Below are positions 1 through 12,900 of a DNA stretch of 64,000 nucleotides, piece by piece. The stretch comes from Echinococcus granulosus (taxonomy: Eukaryota > Platyhelminthes > Cestoda > Cyclophyllidea > Taeniidae), in the NCBI RefSeq assembly GCF_000524195.1, contig NW_020170384.1, positions 1,922,517-1,986,516 on the forward strand. Reading direction: 5' to 3'. The number at the start of each line of letters is the position of its first letter. Position 1 is the stretch's first letter. Position numbers and translations under genes: made by a program. The notes under the pieces were generated by a model. The model did not search any database and was not told the origin of the DNA. It saw only the letters and a list, made by a program, of their open reading frames with translations.

Positions 1-174
1 TACATTGAATATCTATAAAAATAGGGTTGATATAAGGGAAAAGAGAATAAGTGGATGTTGTTTTTGTACACAGGAAGTACTTCCACTTGCATACACGTTC
101 ATTGAAAGACCTAAATGCGGATTTTATAAAGGAGCACTCATAACAGAACAAAAAAGGTCATTGGCGCAGCGGGG

Positions 175-933
175 TCAATTAGCTTGGTGGGAGTCGCCCA
201 GGGAGGAGGTTAGGTAGGTAGTCTCAGTTTCAGTCCTAATTAGAGGATGTCGTGGAGCCACGAGATTGTCGCCATCGTCTCTACCACCGCTGCATCGAAT
301 CGCTAGAAGGGAATTTGGAAGATGTCCATCATTTGGGCAACTGTTGATAATGATAGGAAGCACCTTTTTAGTCCGATTTGGATTAGAGACAGTGCAGTTG
401 GCGCGGGTCAGGGGATTCTCGACGATAGAGTCGAGGGTGGGCAGTTTTCGTCGTGCTGCGCCACTACCAGGAAGAATTCGGTGCGAGCGAAGAATGGGAA
501 TGGAGAGCTGTGGTTGAAGTACCTTCCGCCTTTCAGTAATCGCTACGTGATGCTCCCTTAGGTTATTTATGGGAGGAAGACGTCGGGAAGCATGGTCCAA
601 GTGGACAGTGGGGAGTTTTCGCTTGGGAAAGTCACTGGAACGGAGGTCGGGGGACATGATGTGAGAGGAGCAGGATGAGGATTGAAAATGAGGTGGGAAT
701 ACAGATTTTTTCGATGGAGAAGATTCTACTGAAGGAGGTCGGCTTTCCTGCTTAGAAGGCTGGTCGGCTGTGTCGATAAGTTCGCGTCGAAATTCACCTT
801 CGGCAAGTTTGCGATCAAGTTCATCGAAGATTTCCATAGGGTCTCTACTTCTCTCTTGCTCGTTCGCTTTGATCCGAGCTGAAAGGAGGATAGAGATCCG
901 AAAAGCGCAGTTGTAGCACTGTTTGTATTCCAC
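175..933 (-). CDS. PTP exon 14 (residues 616-867, end of domain 2 and tail, stop)
   Basis: 759 bp with stop TGA at 175-177, acceptor TTGTGTTCTAG. Begins VEYKQCYNCAFRISILL, the last helix of domain 2. The remainder is a Ser/Pro/Arg-rich, probably disordered tail. It contains repeated [KR][KR]xLP-like motifs at residues 719-723 (KRKLP), 731-735 (SRRLP), 750-754 (RRKVL), 766-770 (HRILP), 776-780 (RRKLP) and 804-808 (KKVLP). No clear AATAAA follows before the window edge, so the 3' UTR may extend beyond it. Confidence 0.86.
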   Translation of the reverse strand: MEYKQCYNCAFRISILLSARIKANEQERSRDPMEIFDELDRKLAEGEFRRELIDTADQPSKQESRPPSVESSPSKKSVFPPHFQSSSCSSHIMSPDLRSSDFPKRKLPTVHLDHASRRLPPINNLREHHVAITERRKVLQPQLSIPILRSHRILPGSGAARRKLPTLDSIVENPLTRANCTVSNPNRTKKVLPIIINSCPNDGHLPNSLLAIRCSGGRDDGDNLVAPRHPLIRTETETTYLTSSLGDSHQAN

Positions 934-3900
934 CTAGAACACAAAAACGCTGGATTGAGTATGCATGATATTTAAATGTCTCATTCAGTTTATGGAAACT
1001 TGTAAGAATTTGTTTAGGGCCACGTCGGTGGTGGATCCACTTTGTGGGGGATTAAAAAGTAGTTGCCTAACCTAAAAACCGGGATTAATCCACCTTTGGT
1101 TATTTCATCAAAAAGTAACAAGAGTCTTAGCAATTAGAATTTTTTACATTTCTTAAAATCTGTTTGCGGAGGAAGTACTCAATGCTCGGCATAGGGCACA
1201 CGAATTTTAGCAGGATCAAGTAGAATTACAGTTTATTAACAACTTTTTCAGTCTCCCGTGATTTGGCAGGGATGTTTTAATCGTTTCGTCCATTGATACT
1301 AAACAGGACTTCCTACTGACATCCCTTCCCAATGCCTTCAGAGTCGCAGAAAGTCTCAATGGGTCTACAGGCTACCTACTTAACCAGTTGTCGGAACTTT
1401 TGAATTTTAGGTCGAGGATAATGAAGCTGAATATTATACGGGCATTCTTAAAGGCGTCTTATGAGGCGCAATTTGAGATTCACAAGCAAAAACATTTAAC
1501 TTCTATGCATTTCCATGTACCTTCTTTCATTTGTTACCTTTGCACGTAAATGTCGTAAGAAGTAGATGAGAAATGGTACTTCTGTCATTAAAAATAATGG
1601 TCAAGTCCACCGCTTATCACACGGTTAAAATTAAACTTAGTTGACCTGATTGAAGTTTTATACTCTGATCTTTACTTCAAATTAAGGGTAGCATGTATAG
1701 TCCTTTAAGTACTATTGGTTGTTTTAAAAAGCATTGGCAACGGTGCCAATCTTGACATCAAACCTAAGACCTCTTTGTAAGGTCTCGAAGGGAGCAATGA
1801 AAAGTTACCAAATCATTGACCAGTTGGGGACGGTTCTGTTTGACAACTTCAACGGCACGAAACACGTCCACCTCTGATTGAGCCAAAATACGCTCCATGC
1901 AGGTACTTGCCGCACAGAAGACACCTACCCGCGACACTCCGTCGCTGCCAAAGAGAATTTATGCATGTGTAAAGGTGGGCACTCGAAACGCCAGACCACT
2001 TTGCGTACCTACGAGATGGCAAGTAGTGGACGTTTGCAGTTTTAGCCACAAAAGCGCGAAAGCAATGCGTAAGGCTAAGATGGCTAAGAAACACATATGC
2101 TGGGAAAACTGCTCATCACGGAAATTTACTAAATATTCAAATCAGAACTTTTCCACATGTTAAGTAATAATGTAGTCCGTTAAAGTTCTGTTTGAGCATT
2201 TCTTTAACTCACGGTTTTGCTAACGGACTACTTAGGGGCTCCGCCATTGTATCTCTGTTGGACGACCTGGCCTCTGGGCCGCATCAGTAGCCCTAAAGTT
2301 ATTCTGCATATGGACAATACATATCTTGTCCGAGTAATATGTCTTCTTTCGCCTTCAGGTAAGTCTCAGGACGATACAGAAAGTTTTTCTTGGAAGACAT
2401 TAAACGCTCTAAGGTCTAGTAGTCTAGTTAGGCAATTAGCAACTTTGACCACTTAATTTCATATGCTTCTCTTTTGCTATAAGCGTAAGCGAAACTAACA
2501 GAGATGGGCTTATTCAACATTAGAATGTGGTGATACGCCAGTATTTTGTTGCCTTATGTATATACATACTATTTTATCGCAGTAAATAAAAAGAAACTAT
2601 TTTTACAGGTCGATTTTAATTTGAGATAGCACCGTGTGCCGATATTTCGGGAAAGTGGGGTTATTACTGGTTAGTTCTGTGCAGGCACAGCAAATACTAC
2701 TAAAGAGCAAAATATTCACCTACTTGCTAACAACCAAAATAGGGCTATTGGCATCGGTTATGGAGTTCCATTCCCAAGCAAGGTAGGCCATTTGCACAAT
2801 AATATCACAGGCTGTCTCGTCTGTTGAAGACATCGGCCACTGCTTTGTATTCAGGAGAATGACATCTCTACTGACATTGTCGTTACGATTTGGCATAAAC
2901 TAAAAATAAATAGAAGACATAGAAGGTAAATAGTGAGATGTGTGTCTAAATATAGACAAGTCAAGTACCAGTAAATAACTTGGTCTTAAAAAATCCTCAT
3001 TTCTAAAGATGGGGAATAATATTAACCGGACCTTTAAAGCTTTTACATTTGTGTAGCTGAAAACTTAATCAAAATATTGTGTAGAAATCGACTACAAACT
3101 TTACTTAATAGGGAATTCAGTTGCAATAGTGTGCTCTAAGTTAAGAGTTGAGTCAGTTATCTGTTTATACTCCATAATGAGAGCTTCCGTCTATTGAATG
3201 GAGAGTAAACCAACTATCCCAATGCCTACCCACAGACTCATTTACTCCCCATGGGTTAAGTAATCAGTTCTGAGAGATTTAGGGAGGGTCGTTTTCGATC
3301 TTCTCGCACTAACACAAACTTAAACAAAGCTGGAAAGTGTGTGTGTCATTATGCTGGAAATGATTAAAAGACTAGCATTACTCCCGTCCTCCCTTCTCCG
3401 CCACATACCGGATTAAAGACCGACGTGCCGCGTTTTTTGATGGAGAGTAGGAAAGCACTGGGCACTATTTCGGTTTCCTCATAAACCTCGCGCAACTTTA
3501 GCCCAATGGGACCGAATCGAGTTGATTGGTTCGCTGTCTTTATTGTGGGCCAGAAAATGGGATATTTTTGCTAAAATGGATTAAAATTAAACCGAATTAG
3601 CGATTTTCACTCACAATTTTCCGAGGAAAATGCACCTTATGCTTTAGTGTTTAGCCTTCATTGGGCTGGGAATCAAAGTTGGGCAAATTAGTTGTGCATT
3701 TTTACAGCGAAATTAGCTCCTTAGTGTGTGTTGAGAGGACTTTCCTCCACTGAAATATACATTTATTGTATTGAAATGCCAAGTTACAGCCTGAAAAGTG
3801 TATTATTTTGCCTCTAAATTTAATTGACGAAGCCTCCAAGCAAAGTCAAGGCCTTACAGGCAAAGCGAGGGAGAGAACTGGTGGTGAGTGGAGAGGGGAA

Positions 3901-6900
3901 GTAGACCAATCGAAATGGGTGGATTTCATAGTGTTTTTTTTCCCCAGCTTTCTTTCATCCCCCAAAATTGGTGCACAGACCCCAAGGCTTAAGTACACTG
4001 ATATACAATAATGGACTAGACCCAAAGAAGGCCAATTGCCCAGGTTAGGAACTAGTGATGAAAGCAGTGAAATATCCCAGTACAAGGTATGGGTAGTTAT
4101 CACCGGATAAGGTATTCATGGAGTAAAAGAGGTGCTAATTTCTCCCAGAGCAGCTATATTACATAATGTAATATCTAGTGCTTAAAGTTATTAACACATC
4201 ATTTGAAAGTGCAAATGCTTCTACTAAATTTACCTAGATCTTTGGAGCATGATAAGACAGGATTTTGATTTGCTCATTAGTTAATAAGTTTTCAAAGGGA
4301 AAACAGGCCATAACAGCAACCACAAGTTATTTTACATCGTACAGAATACTACAATAGCTACAATATCACGTCGACCTATTTGACTGCCCATAACATGACC
4401 TGATGGAATATGCGGCTTAGATAAGGGAACTTACGTCACCAAACGCGTAAGAATTGAGCAGCGCAATGGCCGACACCTGGAAGTCAACCACCAGGCACCA
4501 AAAGTCGCTGAGTGTTGATACGAGGGGCCATTGGGTAACGATGTACTGGTTCTTCGCTCGGTAACCCTAAGTAATAAAAGTGGAGATTCACCTCACCTTG
4601 ATAGCCTAGCTGGTGTTTACCTTTTTTTTTATAAGGAGGATCCCTTCACTTTCTTGCAAAAAATAACGTATATTAGAAGTGTTTGCTAAAACCATGGCTA
4701 GGCAAATACCTTTTTCCCATCAGAACAACTAAATTTGATTTCTCAAGACAAAAAATAATTCTAAACTAGTATTCCCGTCTTTTAATTAACTTAAAGGGAT
4801 TAAAGCTATCAGCAACGATGTCTTGCCCTGATTGAGTTAAAAAGTTCTAAATCCGAGTTTTCTCATTTTTAAAATTTTGAAATGATTTAACGAATAAAAT
4901 AACAATCAAATGCGAATTGGCACATAAAACTAGAGAGTTAGGGTGTGCAAGGCTTGCATTGCCAGAAAGGAGTAGCGGAAGTTTTGCTTTTAAAGGAGGC
5001 AAGATGGAAAATGTGCCTAAGATATATTCAGCCAGTTACTCGGTTTAGTGCATTTATTTCCATTTATGCATAAGAGGAAAAAAAACCGTTGAATAGCCCA
5101 CAATGAACTAGAGGAATTAACCCTGTATAAAGATTTGACGTAATGAGGCAAGATTACTTACGTCTACGAATACGGCATTGATATAATCATTTGCGTCTCC
5201 GCTGTCTTGTGTTGTTAGATAAGGTCGGGCTCGTTCAGCTGAATTAACAGCATATAAGGCATTAGACCGTTTTACTGAACAGACTCTCGGTTAGGATTAA
5301 GGATTTACTGTGCAAGAATTTTGACCAGCATAAATCAACCCTAAGGTAAAACAAAATTTTATAAAAACTGCACAAATTAAACTAGAATAAGCTAAGTAAA
5401 AACAATGAATTCCATTAGTTCAATTGAGATTAAAGTGAGCATTTCAGGAGTATGCAGCTAAAACCACATGCTGCTTGTTATTAGTTGGCATACGACGGAA
5501 TTTTACTACTCATTTGACATTCCTGTGGCTGGGTGAATGTGTACAGCCTAAAAGCCGTGGCTCAATAAATTAAGCAGCTCAAGTGATTTGACATCTTCTC
5601 GCTTTTGTAGGTATATATGCAAATTTTCCTTTAATAATTGAAAGTACACAGAGAGGAAATGGAGCAGGACTTATAATACTGCCCCGATTAAGATACTCCT
5701 TCGAGAAAGCTATAATGCATGGCGACATTACATGTACAGCCCGTCATCATGTACCGAGTAAAATCTAGCAAAATGGAGCAGATGAATCAATTTTGTCCGT
5801 GGACACCTGGGTCATAAACACTCAATTAAACTAAAATGTCATGCGAATTCCTGGACTAAGTTAATTAATAGATTTTCGGGAATAAAATAGCCAAAGAATT
5901 TCCTTTCATAATATAAATACCTGGGCGAAATATGATTTCATTTTTCGGTGCTGTAAATGTGAATTAACAGGCTGAAATTTTATGCAAAAGTAGAGTGAAA
6001 TAACTGCTTTTAACCAGACTGTCTGTCTTCACTTGGTGTTTGTCAACCGTACCGAGTCACGGTGAATGGTGATGCTCTAAAATTGGCTCTTGGCCAGTGT
6101 TAGTGTAATACCTTAATTGTTCGTTCAACTCGTGGTTTCAGCGACAGGCCACTCCAGGGTTCTGCCACTGCATCTTCGCTGAGTGGTCTGGCCTCCCGGC
6201 CATTCCTGTAGCCCCTAAGCCCTTCTGCATATTGGCAACACATATTCCATCCTAGTGTTATTCCTTATTTCGTCTTTGGAGAGGTCTTGGGTCACTACAC
6301 TAGTGTCAGCCAAAACCCTGTTTACTCGACAGAAACGAGCCGTTACGTAGGGTACCCATAAAGTGATGGGAATTTGCCCACCTATTGCTAAAACCATAAA
6401 TTTAAGTTCACAGCTTCTAACATATTCATCGAGGGGATTATAATTTAACGATGTGAAGTACCGCTAGTGATATTCCATACCGGGGACTCTGAAAAAGCTC
6501 ACTTATAATAGCCTTCCCAGAAAGAGTGGTCATTTTGTGTGGCTGATCACTGGGAGAGGCAAAATAAGTAGATTAATGCGTTGAGAATAGTGTTTACATT
6601 TCAGAATTAAAAATACCCGAAGCCATACTAATTACTAATGATAGATTTTAGAAGCCAAAGCAGTAATTTTCCTTTTAAAGAGCTGCCATCCCTACCTCTG
6701 GAGCTGATAGTACCCAGACTTCGGATGTTCTCTGCATTTAATTATGACGAATAATGCGAAAAGTGGTTCGAAACTATGCATGTCAAGAACAATTAACTTA
6801 AATTAAACTGTTCAAAAAAGGCAAATTGAGATGCAGCACTCCCACCAGCCTGAGCAGGAATTACGGCATGAAAATAGGATCGGTAGCATTTCCAACCTTT

Positions 6901-9900
6901 GAGCAAACTATCACCCCAATACATATGACAGCAAATTTCCTAAAAATTATAAGTAGGAGACAGGAATGGAAAAGTAGAGCACTTACGGGGCTGAATAAGA
7001 ACGTTTCTACTTTTTCTTCGATTTTCTAGACGATGACCTCCTGCGCATTCACCCACGGTTAGGGGTTTGACCAGACGGTTTATCAGCTATCATAAGAAAA
7101 GAAGTAGAAATGTGAACCAATCAGATAGCCCTATCTGGCGATTCTATCTGCCAACTCTTAAATTTAGTAAGGCAAACTACCCGAAACCGGTCTCATCAAC
7201 TTAGTGCCTGGTAGGTTTTATATGTTAAATAGGTGCGAAACTACTGTAGAGGTAAAGAGGGTTACAATAGCAGAGACTAAGCTGAAGCATGACGGCTTCA
7301 TTCTTAATGTAAATATCATACTTTAGTATTTGCCTCACTTATTCACCAAAGCACCACTAGCCCACCCATCTGTCCGTGCAATTTTTAGTAGTTCGCTTGC
7401 TGCCAAAAAAGTGCAGCGGAACCGAAGTTTAATTCATTATGAAAAAGGCCCCTTTCCACTGGAGGCCTAGTAGTTTTTCATTGTCTAAAGCCCTAATGAG
7501 TATGTTTAGAACCCCCAGCGAGTGGCTTGAAGCACTAAGTAAAGTACCATTTTGGAGGGAGGGTTTCCTGAGGAAATCGGTAATACCTTCCCCTTGTGTG
7601 AGTTCCCAAAATGTGTACACAAAGGATTCATTAACTATAGAGTACCTAATTACTGTCAAAAAAATGCCACTGTGGTGATGGTAATCACTCATCTTAAGTT
7701 CTTTTTTGGAATGTGGGGGCTTTGCAAATTTAACTAAATACGTGCCAAGCAAGCCAAAGGAATTCTTAATATAGACGATTGCATTCTATTTATAGAAGGA
7801 TGGACTCTTGAACATCAATAGAAATATTTTCATTCCACATATGTTCTTGGTAATCATACAAAAGTATCAATATATTATTGGTGACCAGATACTTGTCTAA
7901 ATGAGCCTTACCTCCTACTCGGCGCCATGGCCTTCTGGCTATTCTGTGGTTTCGTAATAACTAACTTTACCATGCTGATATTGCCTTATTAGGGCTTCAA
8001 GGAGGGCTACATTGGTAGCGAAGTTGAGCAAACCCACTCGAAATGACGAAAAAAGAAGACATCACTGGGGGAAACACGGTTTTACGAATGAATGAACCTA
8101 AGAAGATGATTTCTATTCTCAGAATTTCCTAATTTACTGCCGCCTACAATGACTATCTTTGAAACGGGATTAAGTCTCAAAGAATCTGTCGCAAATTAGA
8201 CTCGACAACAGGTTCGCTACTTCTACACGAACAGGTCAGTGTATGGAGCCTTATATCTGGTTAATCTGACCTCTATTCAATAGCTTTTCTGCTTGGCACA
8301 TAGATAATTTTCAATAATAGGGATCGACTTTGAGCTATTAGTCATCAAAATAAATTTATTGTTTTTAAGTCATTCATTTGGCAACAACTATTAAAACCTT
8401 TAGATGACGGCAGGTTTGAGGTTGTCAAAAAGTTGAAGAAGTGTAATTTTTATCAAAAAACCTGAGTAGAGGTGTTCAATTGACCTTTTCGCTTTAATTT
8501 TCACTCATCATAGACTGAGTCAAATGATTCTGTACCGAGGAACTATAAATCTTATCGCTAGGCAAATTTGAGGGCTAATTAATTTGTCCCACCCACCGTA
8601 TTCACACAACAAATTGCGTAAAAATCCCTGAACCTCACCAAAAGCTTTTTTTGCCAGCTCTCAGTTATTTTTCCTTACGACTCACCATATTAGCAATGAA
8701 CTTTATTTGTCTGGAGGATTTAATTAATTACCAAATTTTTTTGTTAAGTTGGAAATAGGAAAGCAGGCTTTACCCATAATGGCAATTTTTCGGACATGTT
8801 ATGATATCCTCCAATTCCTCACTCTGCTGTTGTATCACTTTATCATTTGATATATGGGAAAAAATTTTTATTTAAAAACAGTGAGTGCCACTTGTTAAAT
8901 AACTACTGTTTTTTTAGAACAGCTTTGAATACAAAACCGTGATAAAATAAGCAAGTAAACTTCTCAAAGGAGTGAATGAGGAATGTGTATAATATTTTAA
9001 CTCTTTGTTCAACTCTCGGTTTCGGTAACGGCCCACTTACGGGCCCCTCCATTGTACCTGCAACGAGCGGGCTGTCCTTTGGGCCATGCCAGTAATTCCA
9101 AACCCTACTGTTCGCCGACAAAGCACTTTCTGTTCGAGTGTTATGTCTTCTCTCTCCCTCGGGGAAGTCTCAATGCCCTACATTGGTAGCAGCAAAAAGA
9201 AAAACCCTTTCTCAAAGGATAACTAAACTGATTTCTACTGCTGGACGGTAAACTTTAACGTGGCGGAAGAGGATATGATGTGGAGGAAAAAACCTGTTGA
9301 AGCCCCTAGCAGAAGGGTTAACAATGACATCTACCTTTGGCAGGCGCCCCAGCCCCGTGTTTTGTGGGAGAGGTATTAACAACCGAACTGACACTAGCCC
9401 CGAATCATGTAAAAAAGTTCGTTACAGAACTGTCTATTGTACCCGTATAAAGATGTCAAAGAAGTGAACATGCTATATTAATTCTTCCGCCCCTCTACTG
9501 TCTGGATAGAACGTGGATAGATATTGCTAAGCAACACTGAAGCGTGAACAGCGTAAAATGCAGGAACAAACACAAAATCTTATTCTTAAGAAGTTGTGTT
9601 CAAACCCTTGGCCTTCGTTACATGGCCTCCCTTTTAAGCTAGTGTTCCTTTGACTATTGATGGACACGCATGTTGGTTGGTGAATTTTCTTGTCCCCCCA
9701 ATGCAGTTCTCATCCAGGATGAAACTCCAAATCCAGTGGAATTGTTAAAGGGGGTCATTGACGCTGCAGTGAGAAACCTTTTCTCTTGCATGCAAATTCA
9801 GTGACTGGTGCGGTCGGCTCTCCTGCGTTCTTTTAACAGCACCGCTTACGTTGAGATGACTGCCACGGGAGGTCGACCAAGGGGAGCGCCGAAGACGACG

Positions 9901-12900
9901 CTTAAAAGAGGAGAGGGAGCTATGTAATGCATTAAATGTTTATTGAAATATCGGTTGTGATAATGAGCCACATAGGAGATAAGCCATCGTACCTCCGCCA
10001 TGCTAGTAGCCCAAGCCATACTGTACTGTATCGTAGACGCCACACGCGCTTTTGCTATCTTATCATGAAACAAAAGTTCAAAATAACTCTCAACTGCGTT
10101 AGGTTGAAACTTCAAGTAAATAAAAGGAGATCAAAGGACACATTTACACGGAATTCAGATTTCCCTTTTTTCTGTTCCGCTAAGTTGGTCGTTAAAAAGT
10201 CCGCATTTATAAATGAATTTTTTGAGTTTGTATTGTAATGCAATATGGCAAAGCCAATTTGAGAGATTTGCCTTTCCATAACATGCAAAAAATATTTAAC
10301 CACCCGAATTCCCAGCAAAGACGAAAATGACTTGCCACTCATCATTAATCAACTCACTAATGTCAAATTGGCAAACCATTCTTTGGGCATATTTATATAT
10401 TAATCTGATTGACGTTGCAGAATGCCTCCAGTCTACTCTTTGGATGGTGTTTGGCCAGTTGGGTGCATTAAATTTTTTGCTGGGAACCATTCAATACAGC
10501 TTCGTACTCCAGAGTAAATAATCTTTTGAAAATTCTAAGTGCAGTATCATCCAACCGATCATTTACTCACTCCGTTTTTGTATCCAAAGCAAAAGATAAA
10601 ACATTGCAAATGGAAAGAACACTATTTAAGAGTGTATCATTCACCTTCTTAAATCAGACATTACAAAAATTTAGTTCTTAGTATTTTCTTGATACCTACC
10701 TTTCCAAACTTTTTTATTTGAGTTTAACAGGAGATCACCAGTTTAATCTGAGAAGACTTCCTGTTTGGTGACAAACGTACTGTTAGTTCGGCTTCATACT
10801 TCGAGGCGCAATGTCCAATGCCGTAGCCGAATCTGGGCGGTTGTCGAAGCTGTTGTAGGACGTCCGGAAGGGTGCTAAGAGGTATACTGGTCTCTCCACC
10901 AGATCGAACCCATTCGGCAAGAACGGTGTAGATGAAGGAGTACTGCTCCACACTATCAATCATCTGCGGTCGTGATGTAGCCACTTTCAGCGCATATTGT
11001 GCCAATGGAATAGCAGCACCGATCTCGTCCTTGCGAATCACGTCAAGCAACTCATTTATGCATATGAAGGTGCCTGTCCGACCGGAACCATCACTAAAAA
11101 ACCAAATTACAGAAAATCTTGGTGGTTTGGTGAGTTGTCATCCTCCCTTATCAAATTTTACACAGATTACGCTGATTGTCCTTTGAATTATCTGTACGCC
11201 TTCATATTTCCTGTTTCAAAAATGCATCGGTGTATTCTTTCCTTTCCGTCATGTAAAGCAAATTTGCTTTGCATAATACTATTCCGACTTCCTCCCACGA
11301 ATTAAAAACTTAAATCAATGAAATGAATTATTGTACTGCGAAAACTACAATCGTGGTAGATTTCAGTAAGAACGCATAATTCAAAGGAATACTAAAAGTT
11401 ATATGGACTAGGCCGTTTCACGGTAGTAAGATTTCGTGGATTAATTTTTAACCTGATTAGGTAAGCCGAATAAAGCCGCCTCCGAGCGCGATAAAATGTC
11501 TACCTCACTGCTAAAAGGAAACCGAGTGCGTCGAATGTTTTATGCCCAAGATGTAAAAAAGGAGTTGACAATAAAAGAGACCAGACAGTGTGAATCTGCA
11601 AGAAAATGATGTTTAGTATTTCTCAATTCTGTTAGAAAAATTTGTGAAAGAATCGCACTTTAGCAAATGCGCAATAAAAGGGTTTAAGAGGTTGCATATT
11701 CAATTAAATTTGACATTCTCTTCCTCTTCTCTTATTTACTCCCAAATATTCCACTCAGTGTGAGTCGTTAGGAGGTTAATTGAGGAGTAAAACAGTGCCC
11801 TCCGAACACACCAAGGCAAATATAAAAATAAGTTCTGAACGAATACTGCCAGTGTGGCACCAAACATAAACTAAGTTACCGATTGTAGCTTTAAGCATGC
11901 ATAAGACAGGCTCTTTCCGAACGAGTAGATGGAAGCACGATATAAGGTACTCAAAGGGTGTCAAATCGCCACCCTCTAAAAACTACAGGTCATCATTTAG
12001 GAATATGAGGCGCATCTTAGTGAACATGAAGGATTGCTCCATTTCCAAGCTTATTTCCCGAATTTTTCCGTAGTAATCCACTAAATGCTGAAGTGATTAA
12101 CTTAAGGTGTTGACATTAGAATACCATAAATGATTGACTACAGTCTAAAAACTAGAGAAACTCAGAAGTTTGACTCGTTTTGGTAACCCTAGCACTGAAG
12201 AGCTTGGCCATTGTAGTTCCACCCAGAGGAGTAACCTCAAGGCTGTGCCCGTAGCCACCCAGCCCCTGTGTTCGTCGATAATAAGTATTCTGCCCTAGCA
12301 TCAAGTCTTCTTTCGTCTTCATGGCAGCCTCGAGGTGCTACATTGATGGCAGCAGAAAGCAAAACAGGTTATAAAGAAGGTTTCTTCAAAAGTTTGCTAC
12401 TGATTGTTACACCTTAAACGTGACTGAAGAATGGTGCATGCTGTGGATGGAATAATCTGCGTTGACTCCCAGCAGAAGGGTTGTGTATGACGTCAACCTC
12501 TGGCAACTATCCCAGTTCCATGTTCTGAGGTAATGCTATTAATTACTAAAGTGACACTAGCCGTAGCGGTGAACCATTAAAAAGTCCTGTATAAATTGCC
12601 TGTATAAAGATATTAATTAGGTAAATATGTGACACCTCCTCCATCTCTACCAGCTGGATAGAACCCAGATAGATATAGCTGGGTAACACTGAGATGAGAT
12701 GGTAAAGAGGAACAGATACGAGATCTTACCCCCAAGAATGTATTTTTAACTATGTCCTTTCTTAGATGACTCCTCTTTTTTAACCGGTATTCTTACCACC
12801 AGCGATGGGCATGCGAAGTGGCCACTACTTATACTCCCCGCAAATACGGTTCCCAAATAGGACGAAACTTTAGACACAGTAGAATTGCCACTGATACTAC

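Noticed and set aside
726..944. 72-codon frame overlapping PTP exon 14 in another frame
   Set aside because: It does not match the phase of exon 13 and lacks the PTP end helix; a shadow of the real exon.
9212..9394. Short ORF inside the TRIM-like element
   Set aside because: The frame is not conserved in other copies of the element; the internal region is noncoding.
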